Source of the DNA: Chloroflexota bacterium
Lineage (GTDB): Bacteria; Chloroflexota; Anaerolineae; Aggregatilineales; Phototrophicaceae
Length of the DNA: 35,717 nt
NCBI GenBank assembly: GCA_011523735.1
Contig: WTGB01000077.1
Span: 1-35,717 of the forward strand
Reading direction: 5' to 3'
Shown here: positions 15,767-23,320 of the stretch, in pieces
How positions within the stretch are numbered: the first letter of the stretch is position 1
How the letters are laid out: every line of letters starts with the position of its first letter
The notes under the pieces: generated by a model
Told to the model about the DNA's origin: nothing
The model's database searches: none
The model's input: the letters and a program-made list of their open reading frames with translations, nothing else
Position numbers and translations under genes: made by a program

Positions 15767-16099
15767 CTATTGGATAAGTACGTCGAGCCTGTCCAAGACG
15801 TCAGCTAGAACAGACTCAGGCGCCTTTGCGATGAAAGTGACTGTACGGGCTTGCCAGTCCAGGCTCTTCACATGGTCTACCAAGATTACACCGTATACGT
15901 CGTAACCGGTTGGGAGAGAGACTTCAAAGGGATAGCCCTTTTGTCGACCAGTGATCGGGCAAAACAGCGCCAGACCGGAAGGTTCGTTAAAAATTCTGCG
16001 CGATAGCACGATGGCGGGCCGATCTCCGGCTTGTTCGTGCCCAGCTTGTGGATTGAAATTTGTCCATACGATGTCGCCACGATCCGGAACGTAACTCAT
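15767..16099 (-). CDS. mazF: MazF/PemK-family endoribonuclease toxin
   Basis: A 110-residue toxin of normal MazF size. Family features are RGDIVWTNFNPQAGHEQAGDRPAIVL (positions 7-32), the strand-forming FCPITG, VILVDHVKSLDW and a C-terminal helix DVLDRLDVLIQ. MazF cleaves RNA at short sequences, and its activity is blocked by the partner antitoxin. The ATG overlaps the antitoxin's TAA by one base (16099), the usual translational coupling. Arg/Asp/Thr active-site candidates (R27 region, T49) are in place, so it looks intact. Confidence 0.92.
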   Translation of the reverse strand: MSYVPDRGDIVWTNFNPQAGHEQAGDRPAIVLSRRIFNEPSGLALFCPITGRQKGYPFEVSLPTGYDVYGVILVDHVKSLDWQARTVTFIAKAPESVLADVLDRLDVLIQ

Positions 16100-16341
16100 T
16101 ACCAGATCTCTTTACCAACAGGAGGGCCGGTGTCCCATTCTTCATGCCGATTCTCCGGCGTGATCTGCGCGACCAATTCCTCGAGCGTATACTTCGGCCG
16201 TTTTGCTGGCACGATGCGGATTTGACCTTCTTCGGCTATCAACTCCACCTGAGAGCCGAAGTCGAGTCCCAGTTCCAACGCCATGTCTTTGGGTATACGT
16301 ATTGCGCGACTATTGCCCCACTTCGCAACGTTTGCCAGCAT
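16099..16341 (-). CDS. mazE: MazE-type (AbrB/SpoVT fold) antitoxin
   Basis: About 80 residues. The N-terminal DNA-binding swapped-hairpin motif is AKWGNSRAIRIPKDMALELGL, followed by VELIAEEGQIRIVP. The C-terminal acidic tail ends EEWDTGPPVGKEIW, which wraps and blocks MazF. ATG 16341 is preferred to the adjacent ATG 16344, giving a 6-base gap from AGGAGG. The gene is first in the intact mazEF operon and shares its promoter architecture with the upstream orphan antitoxin. Normally MazE alone or with MazF represses its own promoter. Confidence 0.92.
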   Translation of the reverse strand: MLANVAKWGNSRAIRIPKDMALELGLDFGSQVELIAEEGQIRIVPAKRPKYTLEELVAQITPENRHEEWDTGPPVGKEIW

Positions 16342-16360
16342 CATCCGCCTCCTGTATATC

Positions 16361-16402
16361 CAATGTAGAAACAGAATAAATGGTAATACGGTGATATGTC
16401 AA
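16361..16402 (-). promoter_or_regulatory. Promoter and half-operator of the intact mazEF
   Basis: On the minus strand: perfect TTGACA (16397-16402), 18-bp spacer, TATTCT (16373-16378), then GTTTCTACATTG (16361-16372). The last word also occurs, in opposite orientation, just downstream of the -10 of the orphan antitoxin gene, so it is a candidate MazE-binding site. Confidence 0.65.
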
Positions 16403-16406
16403 GAAC

Positions 16407-16466
16407 TCAGGTCGCCACTACCGTCGGGCACAATTGTATGGTCTGGCGTTTGGGCAAGTACGCCAC
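16407..16466 (-). pseudogene. Remnant of a second mazF toxin
   Basis: Directly after the orphan antitoxin, a GTG overlapping its TAG by one base begins MAYLPKR, which matches the start MSYVPDR of the intact MazF with the same overlap geometry. After this the frame loses similarity and stops after 19 codons. Only the 5' end of the toxin is left, so this is a deleted or decayed mazF. Confidence 0.6.
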
Positions 16467-16708
16467 TACCAGACCTCGTTGCCAACGGGTGGTCCGATGT
16501 CCCACTCTTCCGGTTCAAAATCATCCGGTACGCTCGCCAGTAACTCATCGAGATCGTAGCGTTTTCTGCGCCGCTTTCTTATCCGGAGCTCGCCGTCCAC
16601 GTAGCGGACATCAACCGGCTTACCCTGTTCGAGCCCGGCCTCTTCCGCCAAAGCTTTCGGGATTCGCACCGCCAGGCTGTTGCCCCATTTCTGAATCTTC
16701 GTCATCAT
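16466..16708 (-). CDS. Orphan MazE-type antitoxin
   Basis: 80 residues of the AbrB/MazE fold: IQKWGNSLAVRIPKALAEEAGL, a VRYVDGELRIRKRRRKRYDLDELL linker and a C-terminal tail EEWDIGPPVGNEVW nearly identical in its last residues to that of the neighbouring MazE. It arose from a tandem duplicate of mazE or shares recent ancestry with it. Its own toxin is reduced to a remnant. ATG 16708 follows CGGAG by 6 bases; an ATG at 16738 overlaps the -10 box and can be excluded. It may still neutralise or cross-regulate the intact MazF. Confidence 0.88.
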   Translation of the reverse strand: MMTKIQKWGNSLAVRIPKALAEEAGLEQGKPVDVRYVDGELRIRKRRRKRYDLDELLASVPDDFEPEEWDIGPPVGNEVW

Positions 16709-16720
16709 CGACACTCCGTT

Positions 16721-16766
16721 TCTACATTGTAGATACATGCTACCGCTCCTGCGCAGACACTGTCAA
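16721..16766 (-). promoter_or_regulatory. Promoter and palindromic operator of the orphan mazE
   Basis: On the minus strand: perfect TTGACA (16761-16766), 18-bp spacer, TAGCAT (16737-16742), then the palindrome TCTACA-N-TGTAGA (16721-16733) over the expected start of transcription. The position is right for autorepression by a MazE-type protein. Confidence 0.65.
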
Positions 16767-16875
16767 GCGACGCATCTTGCCTTCGAGTTAGATGTTAGCC
16801 TTTTGCATCCGCATCCGATACAATCCCGCCCATTGTATTTTTGCATCGCTATTACGAGACCCGAAGAGAGTTGCT

Positions 16876-17883
16876 ATGAAAACTAGAACCGCCTTGATCG
16901 GCGCGGGCGGAATGGCTCGCTACCATCTGCCTCTGATGATCGAAACCGGCGCCGATATCCGCGCCGTCTGTGAACCATCCGGGGACAACTACGAACTCAC
17001 CGTTGCGAAGCTGGACGAGCTCGGCGCGCCCCCGCCTCCCAACGAACCCGACCTGGCGACCATGCTGGAGAAACACGCCGGCGAGCTGGACACCGTCTTC
17101 ATCATCACCCCGCATAACCTGCACCACGATCAGGCGAAGATGTGTATGGAAGCGGGCTTGGACGTCCTGCTGGAAAAGCCGATGGTCATGAACGCGAGCG
17201 AAGCCCTCAGCCTCATCGAAACGCGCGATCGCACCGGCAAGCATCTGGTGGTCGCTTTCCAAGGCGGTCTCTCGCCCCAGATCCGCTATGCCGCCGAACT
17301 GATCGCATCCGGCGAACTCGGCGAGTTGCTGACGGTGACCAGCATGGTCTGGCAGGGCTGGAAGGCGGCCACGGTCGGCACCTGGCGGCAAATCCCGGAG
17401 ATGGCCGGCGGCGGCTTCCTCTTTGATTCTGGTGCGCACATGCTCAACTCCGTCTGCACGCTGGTCGGGGAAGACTTCGGGACAGTCGCGGCCTGGACGG
17501 ACAATCGCGGCACGTCGGTAGATATCAACGGCGTCGTGATGGCGCGCCTGCAATCGGGCGCCCTGGTCACGCTGAATGGCTGCGGCGATTGCATCCCCGG
17601 CTTGGAGAACGAGATCTTCATCAACCTGACGCGCGGCGCTATCCGCACCGGCATGTACGGCGAACGCCTCTTCATCCGCCGCGAGGGCGAAAGCGAAGCG
17701 ACCGAAGCCGACCTGCCCAAGATGCGCGGCGCCTGGGAGCAATTCACACAGGTGCGCGCCGGCGAAATCGAAAACCCCTGCCCGCCCGAAGTTGGCTTGC
17801 GCATGGCGAAACTATGGGACGCGATAGTCGAGTCGGCGAGCAAAGACGGGCAGCCGGTGCGGACGCAAGATCAAAGTTCTTAA
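16876..17883 (+). CDS. Gfo/Idh/MocA family oxidoreductase
   Basis: A 335-residue protein with an N-terminal Rossmann fold (TALIGAGGMARYHLPLM at residues 5-21), the family lysine motif LLEKPMVMNASEALSLI at about 100, and the C-terminal substrate domain with GGFLFDSGAHMLNSV, whose Asp/His pair occupies the catalytic position. It is expected to oxidise or reduce a sugar, inositol or related ring with NAD(P). ATG 16876 follows GAGAG by 8 bases; the longer frame from 16792 is not conserved in character. It stands divergent from the antitoxins and convergent with the WD40 gene, which ends 8 bp away. It may belong functionally with the carbohydrate region downstream. Confidence 0.9.
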   Translation: MKTRTALIGAGGMARYHLPLMIETGADIRAVCEPSGDNYELTVAKLDELGAPPPPNEPDLATMLEKHAGELDTVFIITPHNLHHDQAKMCMEAGLDVLLEKPMVMNASEALSLIETRDRTGKHLVVAFQGGLSPQIRYAAELIASGELGELLTVTSMVWQGWKAATVGTWRQIPEMAGGGFLFDSGAHMLNSVCTLVGEDFGTVAAWTDNRGTSVDINGVVMARLQSGALVTLNGCGDCIPGLENEIFINLTRGAIRTGMYGERLFIRREGESEATEADLPKMRGAWEQFTQVRAGEIENPCPPEVGLRMAKLWDAIVESASKDGQPVRTQDQSS

Positions 17884-17891
17884 ACCGTGAT

Positions 17892-19097
17892 TTACTGATG
17901 TGGGGCTGGCAAAATCACCAAAAGCTTATTTTGCTGGATATTCCATATCCAAATCCTGGAATCGTGACCAATAACAGCCATCAACTCGCTATTCGGGTGG
18001 ACGCGCGGACTATTGCCCGGGTAGAGCGTCAATTCGAAGCCCTCTTCAATGCGCCATACCGCAAGGGCATATTTGTCAGAAATGTTTTCGTTGCGGTTCG
18101 CAATCAGATAGGCGTCGTCCGAGGTAAACTGCACTTCACTAAAACGATACTTTTCATCGCGAAATACCACTTCGTTACGCTCAAAATCCCAGACGGTTAA
18201 TAGAACTTCCCAGCCACATTCGGCCGCCAACCAGGTACGCTGGTGAGCGAAGGCTAATGATACCCCGCCTTCCCCACAGGGAGTCTGGTGAAGCTCTATC
18301 TCATTCATCAATGTCCAAGAATCTGTTTCATAGACCTGGACTTTGCCATCCCATGTCGCTAAGGCGAAAAATACGCTATCAGCGCTAAAGGCGGCGCCAA
18401 CCTCTCTGACGCCGGTCGAACTGGCGCTGGTCGCAATCTTTCCTCGCTCTTGGCCAACTCCATGCTCAATTTTGAAATCATAAATCGTTTCCGTTTCTGA
18501 TGAGATATAGCTCCAATTGATAAACTGTCGCCAATCCGGGCTGAGCCACAATTGCCCAATATGCGCCTGATTCTGTTGTACGGGAATCGTGTGGACACGC
18601 TCACCTGCTTCGATATCCCATATAGACACTTCGTTTTCGTCGGAATGTACATAGCTGAATGACATGAGATATTTGCTGTCGGGGCTGAAGAAAATCCGTC
18701 TGAAATCGCTGCGTTTTGGTGTTGCAGAGTGCGGTCGATCTAGAACGACAGCGCCATTACTGACTTCAAATACAGTTAAACGGTAGAAACCGCCAACCGC
18801 CAAATACCCGTTATTGGGGCTGAAGACCATCCTCGTAAAGAATCTATCTGCTTCACGGAGGTATAGCGGCGGAGAGAGAAGGTTTCGTAGATCGTATAGC
18901 CATATTCCGCTGTCGGCATATGTGCTGCTATCTTTCCAAATGCTGGCCTCATGCTTCACCGCCAAATAGCGTCCATCATTTGACATCTCGACCGACACGA
19001 CTTGCCACGGCTCGACCGGTTGTGCTTGAAGCGGAGCAATTTGAACGCAGACCAGATAAAGAATCCAGGCAGCTACAACGAGCTTCAGTTTTTCCAT
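17892..19097 (-). CDS. Secreted WD40-like beta-propeller protein
   Basis: 401 residues. A signal peptide spans about 1-25 (MEKLKLVVAAWILYLV, cleavage near LQAQP). The rest is a run of about seven blade-like repeats with the SPDxRYL/W pattern of PD40/WD40 propellers: VEMSNDGRYLAVKHE, VFSPNNGYLAVGG, FFSPDSKYLMSFS, WLSPDWRQFINWS, AFSADSVFFALATWDG, QFTSDDAYLIANRN, HPNSELMAVIGHDSRIWIW. It is a binding scaffold outside the membrane; no enzyme motif is visible. The start overlaps the end of the upstream 674-residue gene by 13 bp, so the two are translated together and likely work together. Confidence 0.85.
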   Translation of the reverse strand: MEKLKLVVAAWILYLVCVQIAPLQAQPVEPWQVVSVEMSNDGRYLAVKHEASIWKDSSTYADSGIWLYDLRNLLSPPLYLREADRFFTRMVFSPNNGYLAVGGFYRLTVFEVSNGAVVLDRPHSATPKRSDFRRIFFSPDSKYLMSFSYVHSDENEVSIWDIEAGERVHTIPVQQNQAHIGQLWLSPDWRQFINWSYISSETETIYDFKIEHGVGQERGKIATSASSTGVREVGAAFSADSVFFALATWDGKVQVYETDSWTLMNEIELHQTPCGEGGVSLAFAHQRTWLAAECGWEVLLTVWDFERNEVVFRDEKYRFSEVQFTSDDAYLIANRNENISDKYALAVWRIEEGFELTLYPGNSPRVHPNSELMAVIGHDSRIWIWNIQQNKLLVILPAPHQ

Positions 19098-21109
19098 GGA
19101 TAGATACTCTCTCCTTTTGTATATTCAGCCCGTTCTAACTCATCAAGTTCGGGCCAGACTCGAACCGGATCAACGTTTTCGGCGTACACATTCGGCTTAC
19201 CTACGAAACTGCTGCGCGCAGCAAGCCCGAAATAATTGTCTACTGAGGCGCGATCCCAAGTCACGGCTGCCAACGCATCCCGCATTTGCTGGGTACCGTC
19301 ATCCATTGAACCATAGTATACGACGCTCAGATCCAAATGATTTACCTGCGTTCCAGTGTTCCCCGTCATGCCGATTTTCCCTTTTTCCGGGCTATCAATA
19401 TATGTGCCAGGCTGCGGACGCTGCAGGCCCCAATCCTCCCAATCAGACAGGTGCGCAAATGCAACGAATACCCGGCCATCCTCACGCCACTGACTGGGAT
19501 CGTGGTTCGGGTCTCTGGATAAATTCTGCATGACAGTTTCATTTTTTTGAATGACACTCGCCGGAAAGCTTATGACAACGAAATTGCCTAATTGATAGTG
19601 GTCAGTGGCGACGAATTCAACTATCACATCCGGACCGATCGTGGGCGACTGCAATAAGAACTCTTCTGTTGAGCCGACAGGATTCAAATCGCGAGATCGT
19701 ACGCCAACACCTGATTTATCCGGCCAAGTTGGATCCTCGCCGATTAACTCAACATCCAATGTTTCGTCAGCCACAAATGATCGCAGCGGATACAAGATTG
19801 GTACATCATCCAAGTCACCGTTACGGATCTTGTAGTTGCCTTCCAAGTCTTCAAGGCTGATCCAATGACGATAGAATTGATACGAGTCAGGGTAACGCAC
19901 TTCGATCATTACAAGTGACTGGTTAAGCGTAGATCTGCCTAATACCCTGAATTCCTGCGGCTCGTCAGTGAAATCATAATTCATGAAAGTTTTGGGTTCG
20001 GCTCGCCTCGCGTCAGCATACCACTGGTTGCCATACGCTCTGAAAGATCCTGAAACTTCTATGACAGCAGTTGCCTCCCCCTGCCGCATCACTATCTCGG
20101 CCGGGTTGTCCCACTCGGCTATAATCTGCGCTTCATAAGCCGCGCGCGATTCTTCATCCTCCTGCGGCGATGGCAGGGCCACGTAAGCGGGATTGTTGAT
20201 CACCTCCACCAGCTTCATTTTGTCCCCGCTGCGCCGGTAGTGATATTGCAAGCCGGCCGGCGTGACCAAGACGAGGAACATGACACCCAGGTCAAGCGCC
20301 GCCTGCAGGTCGCTATCCGATGCCGGCGAGTTGTTGTAGTGATTGTGGATGAGAGCAATATCGCGCCCTTCCAGCATCCGTTTGTGTTTGTCTTGCAAGA
20401 AGACGGCTTCTTTGCTGCCAGCGCGGACAAGTACTTCCTCGCCGCTGTTGAGGTCAATTGCCCTAGCGCTTTCCCAGCGGTCGTTGGTCAGGTCTTCAAT
20501 GTTGTCTTGTATGACCTGCCAGGCGCGTTGGTCGGATTCTTCGACCAGCCCCCATTCGGCGAAGCGCCCCATGTACTCGTCAAAACTGAGGTGTCCCGGG
20601 ATGCCTTCGTGCTTGAGGGCGAGCAACATGCTGCGTACGAGGGGATCATGTTCAGTGCCTAAGAGGTAATCGATTCTCAGCTTTTGCTCATCGGATAGCG
20701 CTTGCACATCAGCCCGCTCAAAAGCGGCTTGGGCGTCCTGATAGTCGATATCATCCGGCAGCAGTTCATTTTGGATAAGATCTTGATAACGCCTTTCAAT
20801 GTCCTTGGCTGTGTTGATGTCGCCGGAAGTATAAGCGACCAAGGGAACCTGAATATTTGGGGGCGGCAGTGCTACGACCTTGTGTTCTGTTTTCGGTTGT
20901 CGCACTGTTATGGACGACAGCGGGTCGTAAGATGGCGTTGTCGTCTGTGATGTCGTCGATTGCGATGTTGGCGGGACAAAAGTGACAATCTCCGGCTCTG
21001 GGTCAGGCTTTACATAAACAGAAACATAAGATGAGAAATATGATGACGGTTTCTTGGGTTTCGGCTTGTTGCTACCGCCGCCGGCTCCAGGTGTAAATGC
21101 TAATGGCAT
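19085..21109 (-). CDS. Multidomain protein with a JAMM-like metalloprotease motif and a degenerate M23-like domain
   Basis: 674 residues with no signal peptide. Residues 1-90 are low-complexity, rich in Pro, Ser, Thr, Lys. Residues 91-205 are mostly helical and acidic. Residues 210-300 look like a JAB1/MPN (JAMM) fold: a candidate Glu213, then His255-x-His257 with Ser264-x-x-Asp267 (ALIHNHYNNSPASDSDLQ), the zinc pattern of RadC-like and isopeptidase proteins. Residues 350-480 are beta-rich and unassigned. Residues 490-600 resemble an M23 (LytM) domain: GNFVVI, AHLS (His553), KGKIGMTGNTG and NHLDLSVV, where the HxH is HxD (His591/Asp593) and the HxxxD is not seen, so peptidoglycan hydrolysis is doubtful. 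SD AGGAGG precedes the ATG. The overlapping downstream gene is the secreted propeller. Confidence 0.7.
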   Translation of the reverse strand: MPLAFTPGAGGGSNKPKPKKPSSYFSSYVSVYVKPDPEPEIVTFVPPTSQSTTSQTTTPSYDPLSSITVRQPKTEHKVVALPPPNIQVPLVAYTSGDINTAKDIERRYQDLIQNELLPDDIDYQDAQAAFERADVQALSDEQKLRIDYLLGTEHDPLVRSMLLALKHEGIPGHLSFDEYMGRFAEWGLVEESDQRAWQVIQDNIEDLTNDRWESARAIDLNSGEEVLVRAGSKEAVFLQDKHKRMLEGRDIALIHNHYNNSPASDSDLQAALDLGVMFLVLVTPAGLQYHYRRSGDKMKLVEVINNPAYVALPSPQEDEESRAAYEAQIIAEWDNPAEIVMRQGEATAVIEVSGSFRAYGNQWYADARRAEPKTFMNYDFTDEPQEFRVLGRSTLNQSLVMIEVRYPDSYQFYRHWISLEDLEGNYKIRNGDLDDVPILYPLRSFVADETLDVELIGEDPTWPDKSGVGVRSRDLNPVGSTEEFLLQSPTIGPDVIVEFVATDHYQLGNFVVISFPASVIQKNETVMQNLSRDPNHDPSQWREDGRVFVAFAHLSDWEDWGLQRPQPGTYIDSPEKGKIGMTGNTGTQVNHLDLSVVYYGSMDDGTQQMRDALAAVTWDRASVDNYFGLAARSSFVGKPNVYAENVDPVRVWPELDELERAEYTKGESIYPWKN

Positions 21110-21214
21110 GGCTTCCTCCTAAAACATCGACATGATTTGTGAATGCCCGCCGCGGTCTGCCCTGCCACAAGCCATCCGCGCGGCGCAATACTCAAAGCAA
21201 AATCCACTAACTAC

Positions 21215-21242
21215 ATCATAGTACAAATGTTCTATAACACAA
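21215..21242 (-). promoter_or_regulatory. Candidate promoter of the JAMM/M23-like gene pair
   Basis: On the minus strand: TTGTGT (21237-21242), 16-bp spacer, TATGAT (21215-21220), in an AT-rich patch about 105 bases upstream of the ATG at 21109. Confidence 0.45.
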
Positions 21243-21351
21243 GAGGCAATCAGGAGTCTTGCCTGCATTCCGCGCCCAACCGCTTTCTCACGCTGGTCAA
21301 CAGGCGCAGCCCGAGTAAAATACGCCAAATTCAATCAAGAGGAGAGGAAAT

Positions 21352-22221
21352 ATGAAGACTGCAACTGGGGGGTTCCCACTGGGCTGGCGGCGCCGCAACT
21401 TCGCCTGGGAGCAAGACCTCGATGGCATAATCGCCTGGGCGCTGGAAAACGACCTCGAAGTCATCGACCTGGGGCGGGACGCCGATAGCGTCGCCAAAAC
21501 CGTGGTTAATGCCGGCTTGCGCGTGGGCAGCGCCGATCTGACGGTCTGGATGGAGATGATGTCGCCCGATGCCGGGGTGCGGCGCGAGGCAGTGGCGCGC
21601 AACGCCGAGTACATCCGCGCATGCGTCGCCGCCGGCGCAAAGACATTCTTCATCTGCATGATCCCGGAAGATCCGTCACGCGGCCGCGCCGAGAACTTCG
21701 GCTACATGATCGAGAGTTATGGTGAACTGCGATCGGCTTTCGAAGCGAACGACGCCTACTTGGTCATCGAAGGCTGGCCCGGACCCGGCTCCCTGGTCTG
21801 CACGCCGGAGACCTACAGCGCTTTCATCGAGCAGATCGGCTCGCCGAATATGGGCGTCAATTACGACCCCTCGCATCTCGTGCGCATGGGCATCGACCCG
21901 ATTCGCTTCCTGAAGGAGTTCGTCGGTCACGTCTTCCATGTGCATGGCAAGGATTGCATGATCATCGACGAGAACCTGTATCAGTACGGCAACTTGCAAG
22001 AAGCGACCTTCGCGGCCCCCTACAAATATGGCGGCATGAACTGGCGTTATACGATTCCCGGTCACGGCGTCTCCGATTGGAAGATCATCCTCAGCATCCT
22101 GGAGGACAGCGGCTACAGCGGCTGTGTCAGCATTGAACTGGAAGATCATTACTACGACGACACTGAATACGAACAGAAGCAGGGTGTCTTGCAGAGCGTC
22201 AAATTCCTGGCCGGCTCATAA
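21352..22221 (+). CDS. Sugar phosphate isomerase/epimerase family (xylose isomerase-like TIM barrel)
   Basis: 289 residues of the AP-endonuclease-2/xylose isomerase-like TIM barrel. The four divalent-metal ligands are visible at barrel strand ends: Glu140 (YLVIEGWPG), Asp172 (VNYDPSHL), His198 (HVHGKD) and Glu262 (SIELED). Such enzymes isomerise or epimerise keto/aldo sugars or sugar acids, as OtnI, Hyi and tagatose epimerases do. A strong SD (AGAGGAG) precedes the ATG. It starts a plus-strand run with the HIBDH-family gene 75 bp downstream and a second TIM-barrel isomerase after that. A -10-like TAAAAT lies at 21316-21321. Confidence 0.9.
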   Translation: MKTATGGFPLGWRRRNFAWEQDLDGIIAWALENDLEVIDLGRDADSVAKTVVNAGLRVGSADLTVWMEMMSPDAGVRREAVARNAEYIRACVAAGAKTFFICMIPEDPSRGRAENFGYMIESYGELRSAFEANDAYLVIEGWPGPGSLVCTPETYSAFIEQIGSPNMGVNYDPSHLVRMGIDPIRFLKEFVGHVFHVHGKDCMIIDENLYQYGNLQEATFAAPYKYGGMNWRYTIPGHGVSDWKIILSILEDSGYSGCVSIELEDHYYDDTEYEQKQGVLQSVKFLAGS

Positions 22222-22247
22222 CCATCCCGCTCGCAAACAGCATTAAC

Positions 22248-22273
22248 TGTAGAGGCGACACTTTTGTCGCCCG
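22248..22273 (+). repeat. Family A palindromic repeat, half unit
   Basis: TGTAGAGGCGACACTTTTGT then CGCCCG: a 7-bp perfect stem (GGCGACA 22254-22260 / TGTCGCC 22265-22271) with a 4-base loop, inside the gap between the isomerase and dehydrogenase genes. Same words as the copies at 23218-23292 and 31050-31124. Confidence 0.6.
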
Positions 22274-22296
22274 CTCTTATTGAGAGGCAAGCTGAT

Positions 22297-23187
22297 ATGA
22301 AAAACGCAGCGGTCGTAGGCTTGGGCAATATGGGCATGGGCATGGCGAAGAATCTGCTGGCGGCCCGCTTTGATGTCCGCGGCTATGATCTCCGGCCTGA
22401 ACGTGGAGATATGCTGGCGAAGCTTGGCGGAAGGCCGGTGGACAGTTTGGCGGACCTGGCGGGGTCCGATGTCGTCTTTGTCATGGTCATGAGCGGCGCC
22501 CAAGTGATGGATGTGGTCGCGGGCGAGGGCGGCTTGATGACCGCGTTGCAGCCGGGCGCTACGATAATCGTCAGCGCCACGATCCAGCCGGCCGAGATGC
22601 GCGCGGTCGGGACCGCTATCGCCGGGACGAGGCTCAACTTGATCGACAGCCCGGTCAGCGGCGGCCAGTACGGCGCGGAAGCCGGCACACTGACCATGAT
22701 GGTCGCGGCGGAAGCGGCGGTCTTCGAGGCGAATCAAGACGCGCTGAACGCGGTCGGCGACCAGATCTTCCACGTCGGCGAAGAGATCGGCATGGGGCAG
22801 ACGGTCAAGGCAGCGCTGCAAGCTTACATCGGCGTCAGCTTCGCCGGCATCTTCGAGTCCCTGGCGCTGGGCGCGGCCGCCGGCGTCAAAGGCGAGACGC
22901 TCTATGAAGTCTTCAGCAGCACCCATGTCGGCAATACGCCCTTCTTCAAGAACTGCGCCGAATTGATTATGGCGCGAAAATTCGAAGACAGCGGCAGCCA
23001 TATCGGCACGATGGTCAAGGACCTGGGCATCAGCATGGCGATGGCACGCGAGACGGGTATGCCGCTCTTCGCCACCAGCAGCGCCTATGAGCTCTTTCAG
23101 GCTGGCATCTCGCTTTATCCCGAAGGGGACAACTGGACGATCGTCAAATTCCTGGAACAATTCTCCGGCGCGGAAGTCCAATGGTAA
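22297..23187 (+). CDS. 3-hydroxyisobutyrate dehydrogenase family NAD(P)-dependent beta-hydroxyacid dehydrogenase
   Basis: 296 residues, the standard length. The N-terminal Rossmann motif is GLGNMGMGMAK (8-18). The substrate-binding strand is DSPVSGGQYGAEAGTLTMM at 117-135. The catalytic lysine is Lys171 (QTVKAALQAY), exactly where the family places it. These enzymes oxidise 3-hydroxyisobutyrate, tartronate semialdehyde, or in LtnD the 2-hydroxyl of threonate-type acids. The two flanking TIM-barrel isomerases favour a sugar-acid role of the LtnD kind, but this is inference. The ATG at 22297 is chosen; the longer frame begins inside the family A repeat. Confidence 0.9.
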   Translation: MKNAAVVGLGNMGMGMAKNLLAARFDVRGYDLRPERGDMLAKLGGRPVDSLADLAGSDVVFVMVMSGAQVMDVVAGEGGLMTALQPGATIIVSATIQPAEMRAVGTAIAGTRLNLIDSPVSGGQYGAEAGTLTMMVAAEAAVFEANQDALNAVGDQIFHVGEEIGMGQTVKAALQAYIGVSFAGIFESLALGAAAGVKGETLYEVFSSTHVGNTPFFKNCAELIMARKFEDSGSHIGTMVKDLGISMAMARETGMPLFATSSAYELFQAGISLYPEGDNWTIVKFLEQFSGAEVQW

Positions 23188-23217
23188 GGAACCTTGCCGC
23201 CACATATACCCTGCGTT

Positions 23218-23292
23218 CGTACGGGCGAACTGGTGGCTTGCCCCCAAAATCTGCCACGATAACCCGTAGGGGCGATACTTGTGTCGCCCACG
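23218..23292. repeat. Family A palindromic element
   Basis: Left arm from CGTACGGGCGAACTGG to the CCCCC run ending near 23245 and right arm 23266-23292 (GTAGGGGCGATACTTG then TGTCGCCCACG) are imperfect reverse complements separated by about 20 bases. It occupies most of the 133-bp gap between the dehydrogenase and the second isomerase. Related to 31050-31124 with the arms in the other order. Confidence 0.6.
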
Positions 23293-23320
23293 ATAAACAT
23301 AAATTAATAGAGATAACAAA

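Noticed and set aside
21119..21334. 71-residue minus-strand frame upstream of the JAMM/M23-like gene
   Set aside because: It spans the promoter candidate of that gene and has no SD or domain.
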